NCBI GenBank assembly: GCA_013297675.1
Contig: JAAFHZ010000021.1
Location: forward strand, 1 to 44,557
Origin: Synechococcales cyanobacterium bin59.metabat.ball.084
Lineage (GTDB): Bacteria; Cyanobacteriota; Cyanobacteriia; Cyanobacteriales; Chamaesiphonaceae
Direction of reading: 5' to 3'
Length of the DNA: 44,557 nt
Shown: in pieces, positions 1 to 7,931 of the stretch
Position numbering within the stretch: the stretch's first letter is position 1
Layout of the letters: each line of letters opens with the position of its first letter
The notes under the pieces: generated by a model
What the model saw: the letters and a program-made list of their open reading frames with translations, nothing else
Told to the model about the DNA's origin: nothing
Database searches by the model: none
Made by a program: the position numbers and the translations under genes

Positions 1-16
1 ATTATACAGAGAGACA

Positions 17-484
17 ATGGATTTTTTCGCTCCTGAGGTCAAACCCTATCTAAATTTTGTCCATCCGCCCCTGATGTGGGTGCTCTTGGGCATGTGTATT
101 TACGCGATGTATTTGGGTGTGCAGATTAGGCGCACTCGATCGGCTACTCCAGAAGTACGCAAAGAATTAATCAAAGGTAAGTATAACGACCGACACCACA
201 AAATTGGCTCGATTATTTTGGCGCTGATGGTCTTGGGTTCGATCGGAGCTATCACTGTAACTTACATCAATAATGGCAAGCTGTTCGTTGGGCCACATTT
301 ATTGGCGGGGCTAGGTATGACGGTGTTAATTGCCATCTCGGCTGCTTTGACTCCTTATATGCAAAAAGGTCAAGATTGGGCGCGTTATGGCCATATCAGC
401 ATTAATGTGACCATCATGGGTCTATTTGGCTGGCAGGCTTTGAGCGGCCTAGAGATTCTCCAAAGAATTATTAGCAAAATGTAG
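17..484 (+). CDS. DUF4079 family membrane protein
   Basis: A 155-residue, strongly hydrophobic protein that resembles the DUF4079 family, which is widespread in cyanobacteria and has no settled function. About four membrane segments are visible: roughly residues 14-33, 62-82, 91-110 and 130-148. Between the first two lies a basic stretch rich in Arg and Lys (about 37-61) with a His-His pair, likely a cytoplasmic loop. The ATG is preceded by a purine-rich GAGAGA. The gene is alone on the plus strand and converges on the FAD dehydrogenase gene, with a hairpin terminator between them. Family assignment is from recognition of the sequence style and is fairly sure; no role is proposed. Confidence 0.8.
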   Translation: MDFFAPEVKPYLNFVHPPLMWVLLGMCIYAMYLGVQIRRTRSATPEVRKELIKGKYNDRHHKIGSIILALMVLGSIGAITVTYINNGKLFVGPHLLAGLGMTVLIAISAALTPYMQKGQDWARYGHISINVTIMGLFGWQALSGLEILQRIISKM

Positions 485-494
485 GTTTCACTTC

Positions 495-525
495 AAACGC
501 CTCTGCTGGAGAGGTTGGGGCGTTT
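495..525. terminator. Bidirectional hairpin terminator
   Basis: AAACGCC (495-501) pairs with GGCGTTT (519-525), and an inner CTCT/AGAG pairing extends the stem. It sits exactly between two convergent genes; the T-rich side serves the plus-strand gene and the A-rich side the minus-strand gene, whose stop codon begins inside the stem. Confidence 0.75.
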
Positions 526-2132
526 CAATTTGATTCTTGCAAAATACTCAAGGCCACTGCTTCGGCAACTTTAATTCCATCGATGCCAGCAGACAAGATT
601 CCACCGGCATAACCCGCTCCTTCACCCGCTGGATAAAGACCGCCAGTATTGAGGCTTTGATATTGTTCGTTGCGCTTAATGCAAATCGGTGAAGATGTGC
701 GAGTTTCAATGCCGGTCAAAATGGCCTCATCCATGGCAAATCCTGGGATTTGTTTGTCGAAGGCTAACAGCGCTTCGCGGATGGCGGCGATCGCATATGC
801 CGGTAAACTCTCACTCAAATTACCCAACTTTACCCCCGGCTTATAAGAGGGAGTAACTTCACCAAAAGCGGTGGAAGGTCGATCGGCCAAAAAGTCACCC
901 ACCAGTTGCCCCGGAGCCTCATAAGTCCCGCCGCCCAAAGCAAATGCTCGTTCTTCTAAACTGCGCTGTAAAGCAATACCCGCCAAGGCTCCACCGGGAT
1001 AATCAGCAGGAGTAATACCCACCACGATCGCGCTGTTGGCATTAGATTCATTCCGAGCATATTCACTCATGCCATTGGTGACTAATCGCCCTGGCTCCGA
1101 GGCAGCCGCCACTACTTTGCCACCGGGACACATGCAGAAGCTATAGACCGATCGACCATTACTACAGTGATGTACCAGTTTATAATCAGCGGCTCCCAAA
1201 CGCTCGTGACCAGCATGGTTGCCGAAACGGCATTTGTCAATCAGCGATTGGGGGTGTTCGATCCGAAAGCCGATCGAAAAAGGCTTAGGCTCTATGTATA
1301 CTCCTCGATCGAACAGCATCTGAAAGGTATCACGAGCACTGTGACCAACCGCTAATACCACATGACTGCTGGCAATGAATTCACCGTTTTCGAGCCACAC
1401 TCCGCGCACTTGGCCTGCTTCGATTTCTAGATCTTGGACTTTGGTTTGAAAGCGAATTTCACCGCCGAGGGCTTCGATTTTCGATCGCATGTTTTGAACG
1501 ATTTTAACCAGGCGATAGGTGCCAATATGGGGTTTGTTGATGTACAAAATTTCTGGGGCGGCACCGGCAGCAACCAGTTCATTTAATACTTTTCGTCCGT
1601 AGTGTTTGGGGTCGCTGACTTGGCTGTAGAGTTTGCCGTCAGAGAAAGTGCCCGCACCGCCTTCCCCAAATTGGGCGTTAGATTCCGGGTTCAGACGACT
1701 TTTTAACCAAAAACCAAAGGTGTCAGCACTGCGATCGCGCACTGATTTGCCTCTTTCTAACAAAATTGGTCGAAAGCCCATTTGAGCCAAGAGCAGTCCT
1801 GCGAACATCCCACAGGGGCCAGTACCAATGACGATCGGACGTTTCTGCTGGTTATTGGGGGCTTGGGCTACAGGGGTGTAGGCGATGTTGGGAGCCTGGA
1901 CAACGTGGGGGTCTTTTTTGAAGCGTTGCAGCAGGGCTTTTTGTTTGGGGGTTTCGATGTCTACGATGTATACCAAAATAATCTGGCTTTTTTTGCGGGC
2001 ATCGTAGCTGCGTTTAAAGATGGTGTAGCGGGTTAGGTCGGCAGCAGTAATTTGCAGCTTTTTGAGAATGGCTTCTCGCAGAGCTGTTTCGGAATGATCT
2101 AAAGGAAGTTTGATCTCGTTGAGGCGGAGCAT
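525..2132 (-). CDS. FAD-dependent dehydrogenase (COG2509-like)
   Basis: A 535-residue flavoprotein related to the uncharacterised FAD-dependent dehydrogenases of COG2509. An N-terminal domain of about 90 residues precedes a classic dinucleotide-binding Rossmann motif, VIGTGPCGMFAGLLLAQMG, followed by LLERGK, which fits binding of the FAD ADP moiety. A second glycine-rich strand (VVLAVGHSARD) and a C-terminal GGLYPAGEGAGYAGGI segment close the FAD-binding fold. The ATG at 2132 starts MLRLNEIKLPL, matching the usual start of the family; an upstream in-frame start would add 16 basic residues and is less likely. It lies 67 bases after fabF on the same strand and may share its transcript. Substrate unknown. 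Confidence 0.85.
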   Translation of the reverse strand: MLRLNEIKLPLDHSETALREAILKKLQITAADLTRYTIFKRSYDARKKSQIILVYIVDIETPKQKALLQRFKKDPHVVQAPNIAYTPVAQAPNNQQKRPIVIGTGPCGMFAGLLLAQMGFRPILLERGKSVRDRSADTFGFWLKSRLNPESNAQFGEGGAGTFSDGKLYSQVSDPKHYGRKVLNELVAAGAAPEILYINKPHIGTYRLVKIVQNMRSKIEALGGEIRFQTKVQDLEIEAGQVRGVWLENGEFIASSHVVLAVGHSARDTFQMLFDRGVYIEPKPFSIGFRIEHPQSLIDKCRFGNHAGHERLGAADYKLVHHCSNGRSVYSFCMCPGGKVVAAASEPGRLVTNGMSEYARNESNANSAIVVGITPADYPGGALAGIALQRSLEERAFALGGGTYEAPGQLVGDFLADRPSTAFGEVTPSYKPGVKLGNLSESLPAYAIAAIREALLAFDKQIPGFAMDEAILTGIETRTSSPICIKRNEQYQSLNTGGLYPAGEGAGYAGGILSAGIDGIKVAEAVALSILQESN

Positions 2133-2199
2133 GTTTTTGCGGTTTGAAAAGCGACGCAAACAAAAAGTTGCTTTTCGCAAATCATTATTATCTCTGATT

Positions 2200-3450
2200 C
2201 TACTGATATTTTTTGAATACCAAAGTTACATTGTGACCGCCGAAGCCAAAGGAATTCGACATTGCCACATTAATGGGCATTGATCGAGCAGCATTTGCCA
2301 CATAGTCCAAATCGCATTCAGGATCAGGAGTTTCAAGGTTAATGGTCGGTGGAGCAACGCTGTGTTTGATCGCTAAAGCAGTGGCGACACCTTCGATTCC
2401 ACCGGCACCGCCCAGTAAGTGACCAGTCATAGACTTAGTGGAGCTGATCGCTACTTTGTAGGCTCGATCGCCCAAAGTTTTCTTAATCGCTGCTGTTTCA
2501 GTGGGGTCATTGATTGGTGTACTAGTGCCATGGGCATTAATATAGTCCACAGTATCTGGCGAAACATTGCCATCTTGCAGCGCCAAGGCCATCGCTCTGG
2601 CCGCTTCTACGCCACCCGGAATCTGGCCGGTCATATGGTAGGCATCGCAGGTCATGCCATAACCCACCACTTCAGCATAAATCTTGGCACCCCGATCGAG
2701 AGCATGTTCTAGCTCTTCTAAAATCAAAATTCCGGAGCCTTCACCCATGACAAAGCCATCTCGCTGCACATCAAAAGGCCGACAGGCATGGCTGGGGTCA
2801 TCATTACAGGTAGAAACTGCTTTACAAGCGGCAAAGCCCGCAATGCCCAAAGGTGTAATCGCCGACTCTGTACCACCGCAGACCATAGCTTTGGCGTAGC
2901 CACCTTGAATGAGACGGAAAGCTTCACCGATCGCGTTGCTACCAGCAGCACAGGCCGTTACCGTACACATGTTTGGTCCTCTGGCTCCCAACTGAATTGC
3001 CACCAAACCGGCAGCCATATTGGAAATCATCATCGGAATCATGAAGGGACTACAGCGATCGGGTCCTCTGGTTAAATAAATTTCTTGCTGATCTTCTAGC
3101 ACTTTCAGGCCACCGACTCCGGTGCCTACAATTACGCCGATCTGGGAAGCATTGAGTTCCGTAATCTTTAAATCAGCATCGGCTAGAGCCTGTTTGCTGG
3201 CACAGACCGCAAATTGCGCAAAGCGATCCATCCGCTTGGCTTCTTTCCTTTCAACGTAGTCTAATGCGTCAAAGCCTTTAACTTCGGCAGCAATGCGGCA
3301 ATCATGGCGAGCCGGATCGAAGTGGGTGATCATGCCAACTCCGTTTTTACCCGCAGTTAAACCTGCCCAGTATTCATCGAGGGTATTGCCGATCGGGGTG
3401 ATCGCACCGAGACCGGTGACAACAACTCGCTTGCGGTCTGAATTCGCCAT
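2200..3450 (-). CDS. fabF: Beta-ketoacyl-ACP synthase II
   Basis: FabF condenses malonyl-ACP with acyl-ACP in the elongation cycle of type II fatty-acid synthesis, in the cytoplasm. At 416 residues it has the normal family length. The Cys-His-His active site is visible: the nucleophile in VTACAAGSNAIG (about residue 167), a His in INAHGTSTPINDPTE, and a His in MTGHLLGGAGG. The N-terminal RVVVTGLGAITPIG and C-terminal NSFGFGGHN are family signatures. It follows acpP on the same strand with a gap of about 90 bases, the common acpP-fabF arrangement, so carrier and condensing enzyme are probably co-transcribed. Confidence 0.97.
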   Translation of the reverse strand: MANSDRKRVVVTGLGAITPIGNTLDEYWAGLTAGKNGVGMITHFDPARHDCRIAAEVKGFDALDYVERKEAKRMDRFAQFAVCASKQALADADLKITELNASQIGVIVGTGVGGLKVLEDQQEIYLTRGPDRCSPFMIPMMISNMAAGLVAIQLGARGPNMCTVTACAAGSNAIGEAFRLIQGGYAKAMVCGGTESAITPLGIAGFAACKAVSTCNDDPSHACRPFDVQRDGFVMGEGSGILILEELEHALDRGAKIYAEVVGYGMTCDAYHMTGQIPGGVEAARAMALALQDGNVSPDTVDYINAHGTSTPINDPTETAAIKKTLGDRAYKVAISSTKSMTGHLLGGAGGIEGVATALAIKHSVAPPTINLETPDPECDLDYVANAARSMPINVAMSNSFGFGGHNVTLVFKKYQ

Positions 3451-3541
3451 GTTACGAGGAAGAAAATAGAGTTAATAAGTGGAAATATCAAAGTGGTCAG
3501 GTCAGCAGACCGCTAAGATCTGCTGACTTCGCCGATGCTTG

Positions 3542-3781
3542 CTACTTTCCGTTAAGTTCGATGTAATCTACCACCGACTGCACGGTTTGCAGCTTTTCAG
3601 CCTCTTCGTCAGGAATTTCTACGCCAAATTCTTCTTCTAACGCCATGACTAGCTCCACGACATCTAGAGAATCTGCGCCAAGATCGTTAGTGAAACTGGC
3701 TTCAGGTGTGATTTTAACGGCCTCCACATCTAGCTTGTCAGCTATTACGGTCTGAACCTTTGCAAAAGTATCTGCGCTCAT
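3542..3781 (-). CDS. acpP: Acyl carrier protein
   Basis: A 79-residue acidic carrier protein for fatty-acid synthesis. The Ser in [19 protein letters not shown] is the site where 4'-phosphopantetheine is attached; this motif and the very high Asp/Glu content are diagnostic. It is the first gene of the acpP-fabF pair and should interact directly with FabF. Its promoter must lie in the roughly 400-base region upstream (3,782-4,190). Length, motif and context all agree. Confidence 0.97.
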   Translation of the reverse strand: MSADTFAKVQTVIADKLDVEAVKITPEASFTNDLGADSLDVVELVMALEEEFGVEIPDEEAEKLQTVQSVVDYIELNGK

Positions 3782-4190
3782 ATTTTGTTTTCCTTACTGA
3801 ATTTTAGTGATGTTTGACAGCACAGACCAACCATCAAAGGGTTCCGCCTAGAAATTTGCCGCATTGAACATTTTAAGGCCAAAGGGTTCACGCGGATTAT
3901 TCGGAGCATAAAATTACAACAAATCTCATATCCATAGGCTTTGAAGAGATCTTAAGTTCGGAGAAAACTGGTTACAGCATTAGAATCTAGAACAGAATAA
4001 CAAAACTAATTGAGAGAAAGCTTACCCCGCATGGGTCTGCCGACATGATCGTGAGATCAACGCTAGTAATAATATTTTAGCCGCAGGGCTTGTGATTTCA
4101 ATTTCTTGAGATAAAGTAATAAAAATTGACAATTGATTGAAATATGTAGTAGGCTTATAGATTGTTTCCTTGGTAGGATGTTTCTGCTTT
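3782..4190. other. Divergent intergenic region acpP / tetR
   Basis: A 409-base non-coding stretch between the divergently transcribed acpP and tetR genes, so it should carry both promoters. A TTGACA hexamer lies at 4126-4131 in the tetR direction, but I see no well-spaced -10 partner. No AGAC-N6-GTCT operator like the one found downstream at 4955-4968 was seen here. No gene, RNA or repeat recognised. Confidence 0.4.
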
Positions 4191-4769
4191 ATGACATCTC
4201 TCTTTTCACCCCGTGAGCGCGTTGTTCAAGCTGCTTTAAAACTTTTCTATCTTGAGAGCTTTCATGTGATAGGAACGAATCGGATCTGTTCTGAGGCTGG
4301 GGTTAACAAAAGTACACTTTATCACCTGTTTCCCTCAAAGGTAGACATACTAATGGAAACAATGAAGGTATATGCCAATGAAATAACTGGAGAGTTTAAA
4401 AAATTTGCTGAGTCTGATATAAGTGCTACACAGAAGCTGGAAAAAGTTTTTGATAAACCCTTTTACGCCAATTGTGATGCTAAGGAAAAATTTGGTAGTG
4501 TCAAAGGATGCTTCATTGGTAACATAACCCTAGAAATGTCCTGTGCAGAAGAACGAGTTAGGGTATACTCGTCGCAGACTTTTCAAGTTTGGGCAAAAAC
4601 GATTGAACCAATTGTTGCAGATCTATTGACAGAGGAGAGCGCTAATACTTTTAAGACTTCTCTTTCGGTGATTTCTTACCTGCAAGGTGTAATTTTAATG
4701 TCTAAGGCACACAATGACCCTCAAATAATTAAGGATTCCGTTAAGTTTGCATCAGCACTCTTCTTTTGA
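4191..4769 (+). CDS. TetR/AcrR family transcriptional regulator
   Basis: A ligand-responsive repressor of about 192 residues. The N-terminal helix-turn-helix is clear: a helix ERVVQAALKLFYLESF, then TNRICSEAGVNKSTLYHLFPSK, the typical TetR recognition helix ending in YxxFxxK. The C-terminal half contains KGCFIGNITLEMSC, a GC-x-x-GN pattern seen in several TetR subfamilies, with Cys residues that could sense electrophiles. I chose the ATG at 4191; an in-frame TTG at 4170 would add a Cys/Phe-rich heptapeptide that does not fit the family. It heads a plus-strand group with two AhpD-like proteins and an aldehyde dehydrogenase and most likely controls them. Confidence 0.9.
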   Translation: MTSLFSPRERVVQAALKLFYLESFHVIGTNRICSEAGVNKSTLYHLFPSKVDILMETMKVYANEITGEFKKFAESDISATQKLEKVFDKPFYANCDAKEKFGSVKGCFIGNITLEMSCAEERVRVYSSQTFQVWAKTIEPIVADLLTEESANTFKTSLSVISYLQGVILMSKAHNDPQIIKDSVKFASALFF

Positions 4770-4954
4770 TCCCTTATGGCAAAATTTTGTCAGCAATTCC
4801 AAATTCAAAAATTTTGTGGGCTGAAATATTGATCCTTTGTGCCAACTGATCTCCTTTAATGGTTTTTCATAGACTGGACTAAACTGTTTTTGAATTTGGA
4901 ACTACTGAAATTTTGTCGATAGGCTTGTCGATACCTGATTACTGTGTTATTGTC

Positions 4955-4968
4955 AGACCAACCAGTCT
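4955..4968. promoter_or_regulatory. Candidate TetR operator (AGAC-N6-GTCT)
   Basis: AGACCAACCAGTCT has perfect AGAC/GTCT half-sites around a six-base centre. It resembles the TAGACC/GGTCTA palindromes used by NemR-like TetR repressors. It lies 22 bases before the ATG of the first AhpD-like gene, where bound repressor would block transcription. Linking it to the regulator at 4191 is inference. Confidence 0.5.
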
Positions 4969-4990
4969 ACTCAATGAAAAGGGGTCACTA

Positions 4991-5545
4991 ATGTCTGTCT
5001 TTAATCCTATACAACCAGAAGCTGCTGATGCAGAGGCAAAAGCCTCGCTAGATATTGTTCACTCTGCCTTTGGTGGTACTCCTAATCTAATGAAAATGTT
5101 GGCAAATTCCCCCAATGTTCTCAAAGGAATTATGTCATTCAGCAAAGAAGTGTCTAGTGGTGAGATTGAAACATCGCTTTTCGAGCAAGTTGCCTTGCTA
5201 ACATCAGCGATTAATAATTGTGAATACTGTGTTGCAGTCCATTTTTACGTTGGACAACAAGCTGGACTGAGTAGAGAGGAACTCATTTCTAACCTGCAAT
5301 CTAAAGCTAGCAATCCCAGATCTCAGGCTGTTCTTAACTTTACACGAGAAGTAGTTGAAAATCGCGGCAAGGTAGATTTAAAAACAGTTCAAGCTTTAAG
5401 AGAGCATGGATTGAGTGATAAAGCAATTATTGAGGTGTTAGGTGTTATTGGCCTTTATACCTTTTTAAACTATGCTAAGCATTTAACAAATCCAGCTTTG
5501 GACTTTCCGGCAGTGCCTGAGTTTCCAATAAAGATGCCTGTGTAG
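4991..5545 (+). CDS. AhpD-like carboxymuconolactone decarboxylase family protein
   Basis: A 184-residue all-helical protein of the carboxymuconolactone decarboxylase (CMD)/AhpD superfamily. The signature NNCEYCVAVH contains the CxxC-x2-H redox pair used by AhpD-type alkylhydroperoxidases, so a peroxidase or thiol-reductase role is more likely than ring decarboxylation. The ATG at 4991 gives MSVFNPIQP; an upstream in-frame start at 4913 would put the predicted operator inside the gene and adds 26 residues with no family match. It lies 221 bases after tetR and about 210 before the aldehyde dehydrogenase gene. The region is AT-rich, with no CGATCG that I could find. Confidence 0.85.
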   Translation: MSVFNPIQPEAADAEAKASLDIVHSAFGGTPNLMKMLANSPNVLKGIMSFSKEVSSGEIETSLFEQVALLTSAINNCEYCVAVHFYVGQQAGLSREELISNLQSKASNPRSQAVLNFTREVVENRGKVDLKTVQALREHGLSDKAIIEVLGVIGLYTFLNYAKHLTNPALDFPAVPEFPIKMPV

Positions 5546-5755
5546 TTGCTTTCAATAGCTGTGAATATTAGCTCGATTGTGGCGTTTTCACAGCTACTGA
5601 AGTGGGGAGTATATAAATTTTTGAAACCAAGAATTTATATATGCCTGTTGAGGCCAGTATCACTAATAGAAAGTAAGGTCGATTGTGTTTTCTTTTAAGA
5701 AAGAAAGCGAATTAGTTTATAAACTTAAATGCTTAACTAGCAGGATGAACTTTGC

Positions 5756-7036
5756 GTGAATAGTCTTGAACTTTCGCATGATCTTAGGCAGCATCAGCTC
5801 CAAAATTTAGCCGATGATTTGAAAAAAGTTGACTCGCACCATCACTTGGTAGAAGCCTATGTTCAAGACACCGGTTTTCTCTATTCTCATGTGATAAAAA
5901 GAGAGCTGACAATGCCAGCAGCTATCATAGAATTAGCTGGCAGACCTAATGAATTCGTAAAAAAATTAGGATTAGACATCAATTATCTTAATCGGCAAGC
6001 ACTAGGGAAAGTTGCTATTTTGCTGCCGAAAAATTCTTTAGGGCTAACAATGTCTAAAGCTATTGGAGCATCTTACTTAATGGGTAATCAAACAGTTGTT
6101 AAACTTTCAACATCTCTAACCAAAACTAGGCCATTATATAAAGAACTGCTTGCTAATCACTTCGATAATGTCGAGGTTGCAAGTGCTGACAAAACGGCCA
6201 AGCAGTTTTTGGTAGAATCCATTACTGATCCTAGTATTAAAGCAATTGTGATTTATGGTGATGATCATTGGATTCATGAATATTGGCAATTAGCAAAACA
6301 GCACCAAAAACTTCTCCTATTTGAAGGACCAGGTAATGACCCATTAATTGTTATGGAATCAGCAGATGTAGAACTAGCTGTTAATGCTGCTATTCGTTCT
6401 GGTCTAAATAATGGAGGCCAATCTTGTTCAGCATCTGAACGTTTTTTTGTTCATTGCAATCTTATCAATGAATTTACAAGATTACTGATTGAAAAATTAG
6501 ATGCTTTGAAGTATGGCTCTCCTGAAGATTTAGAAACAGAGGTAGGTCCAATTTTTTCGAGCAAAGTAATTGATCGCCTTGTGTCCCAGATTAATGAAGC
6601 CCAGCAGCAAGGAGCAAAAGTGCTAAAGGGCGGGCATTTGATAAAAAATGTATATAAAAAACATCCGATTTTAATTCCAACCGTGTTGATTAATTGCCAG
6701 CCATCAATGTCAATAGTCAAGGATGAAAACTTCGGCCCGGTGTTTCCAATTGTTGAATTTGAGGATGTTGATAAACTTATTCCTATGGTTGATAGTAGCT
6801 CATATGGATTGAATGCCTCTGTATTTGGAGATTGCCCCCCCCCATTGGCAGCTTACTTAGAAAGTTCGCATCGCAATACATACTATAATTCAACAGCAAT
6901 TGATTTTGAAAATATCCCATCACGAGTTCTAGATGGAGGTTGCAAACGTTCTGGCTTTGCTTGGAGACAAACCATCAATGGTTATGTTGAGCATACTGGA
7001 TATCGCTATTTACCTCAAGAGCTTTCTTGGGCATAG
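5756..7036 (+). CDS. Aldehyde dehydrogenase family protein
   Basis: An NAD(P)-dependent aldehyde dehydrogenase superfamily enzyme of 426 residues, somewhat shorter than the usual 450-500. The catalytic Cys sits in NNGGQSCSASERFFVH (about residue 223), the general-base Glu in LLFEGPGND (about 193), and the conserved DENFGPVFP motif follows. The cofactor-binding core (AILLPKNSLGLTMSKAIGAS) is present but the N-terminal arm is short. The start is a GTG with AGCAGGA about ten bases upstream. Flanked by two AhpD-like proteins and a TetR gene, it probably oxidises a reactive aldehyde, or reduces an acyl group, in a detoxification or small catabolic unit. The substrate cannot be read from sequence. 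Confidence 0.85.
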   Translation: MNSLELSHDLRQHQLQNLADDLKKVDSHHHLVEAYVQDTGFLYSHVIKRELTMPAAIIELAGRPNEFVKKLGLDINYLNRQALGKVAILLPKNSLGLTMSKAIGASYLMGNQTVVKLSTSLTKTRPLYKELLANHFDNVEVASADKTAKQFLVESITDPSIKAIVIYGDDHWIHEYWQLAKQHQKLLLFEGPGNDPLIVMESADVELAVNAAIRSGLNNGGQSCSASERFFVHCNLINEFTRLLIEKLDALKYGSPEDLETEVGPIFSSKVIDRLVSQINEAQQQGAKVLKGGHLIKNVYKKHPILIPTVLINCQPSMSIVKDENFGPVFPIVEFEDVDKLIPMVDSSSYGLNASVFGDCPPPLAAYLESSHRNTYYNSTAIDFENIPSRVLDGGCKRSGFAWRQTINGYVEHTGYRYLPQELSWA

Positions 7037-7099
7037 ACTAAATTATTTGCATTGCTAACCAGCATACTATCAATTCCCCAAAACCGAAAATCACTAAGT

Positions 7100-7684
7100 A
7101 TGAAATTATCTAATCAAAGAATAGTATCTTTACCGATCAACTCGATGCATCAAGACTGGGTTAACACGATTGATAAACTTCCTGGGGAAGGACTGAAGGG
7201 GCGCTTTGCACCGGTTAATGTGTTGGGTGTTTTAATGAACAGTCCTAAAAATTTTGGTTCGTTTTTAGAATATTGGGTATCTTCTAAGCATGAGATGAAA
7301 CTTATAGCTCGTGAACAGGAGTTAATTATTTTAAGAGTTGGTTACTTGTACCAATGTGACTATGTATGGGGTCATCATGTACCACCGGCTCTAGAATCTG
7401 GGTTATCTCGCGTTGAAATAGAACAAATTAAGCAAGGATTAGATTTAAGTAAATGGTCTGATCGCGAAAGTGTTTTATTAGTAGCTACCGATGAGTTAGT
7501 TAATCTTAAAAATATTAGTGAAGATACGTGGTTTAAACTATTGAATCACTTAGATTCTCATCAAGCTGTTGATCTAGTAATGCTTGTTACTCAGTACATT
7601 TTCTTTGCATTAGTCAATAATTCTTTTCGCGTTGAGTTGGAGGACGGGATAGAGGACATAACTGGCAACAAGATAACCAGGTAA
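7100..7684 (+). CDS. CMD-family protein with a single catalytic Cys
   Basis: A second carboxymuconolactone-decarboxylase-like protein, about 194 residues. The core motif reads LYQCDYVWGHHVPPA: the first Cys and the His remain, but the second position of the AhpD CxxC is replaced (CDYVW). This matches the non-peroxidase branch, whose members carry xYEWxxH-type motifs. It is therefore not redundant with the CxxC protein at 4991. The ATG at 7100 starts MKLSNQRIVSLP; an upstream TTG at 7052 is possible. It lies 63 bases after the dehydrogenase gene and is likely in the same transcript. Function is inferred from family only. Confidence 0.8.
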   Translation: MKLSNQRIVSLPINSMHQDWVNTIDKLPGEGLKGRFAPVNVLGVLMNSPKNFGSFLEYWVSSKHEMKLIAREQELIILRVGYLYQCDYVWGHHVPPALESGLSRVEIEQIKQGLDLSKWSDRESVLLVATDELVNLKNISEDTWFKLLNHLDSHQAVDLVMLVTQYIFFALVNNSFRVELEDGIEDITGNKITR

Positions 7685-7788
7685 TTAGCATTCATAGCCC
7701 TGCTTTAAAGCAATAATAACTATTACAATATGTTTCAAATAAAATATGGTATGTCTCAATCGTTCACCCCCTTCACCTTTGTACAGGT

Positions 7789-7864
7789 AAGCTACAGTTG
7801 CATTGATTTCGGCTAAGGCATAAATGATTGCAAAATATTCATTTATGCCTGATGACTGTAGCTT
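7789..7864. repeat. Nested inverted repeat
   Basis: Two palindromes sit one inside the other. The outer arms AAGCTACAGT (7789-7798) and ACTGTAGCTT (7855-7864) are perfect. The inner arms GGCATAAATGA (7817-7827) and TCATTTATGCC (7839-7849) are also perfect, with an 11-base loop. There is no T-run on either side, so it is not a standard terminator. A miniature mobile-element relic or a cruciform-forming site are the options. The surrounding 7,685-7,931 holds no gene I can support. Confidence 0.55.
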
Positions 7865-7931
7865 TTGAGGTTGCAATTACTATCAAATTTTCAGATTCAA
7901 CTTATTAAAATACTAACCCTAACACAGCTCC

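Noticed and set aside
7685-7876. 63-residue minus-strand frame
   Set aside because: It runs through the nested palindrome, has no recognisable family, and its C-terminus is a low-complexity hydrophobic run; not supported as a gene.
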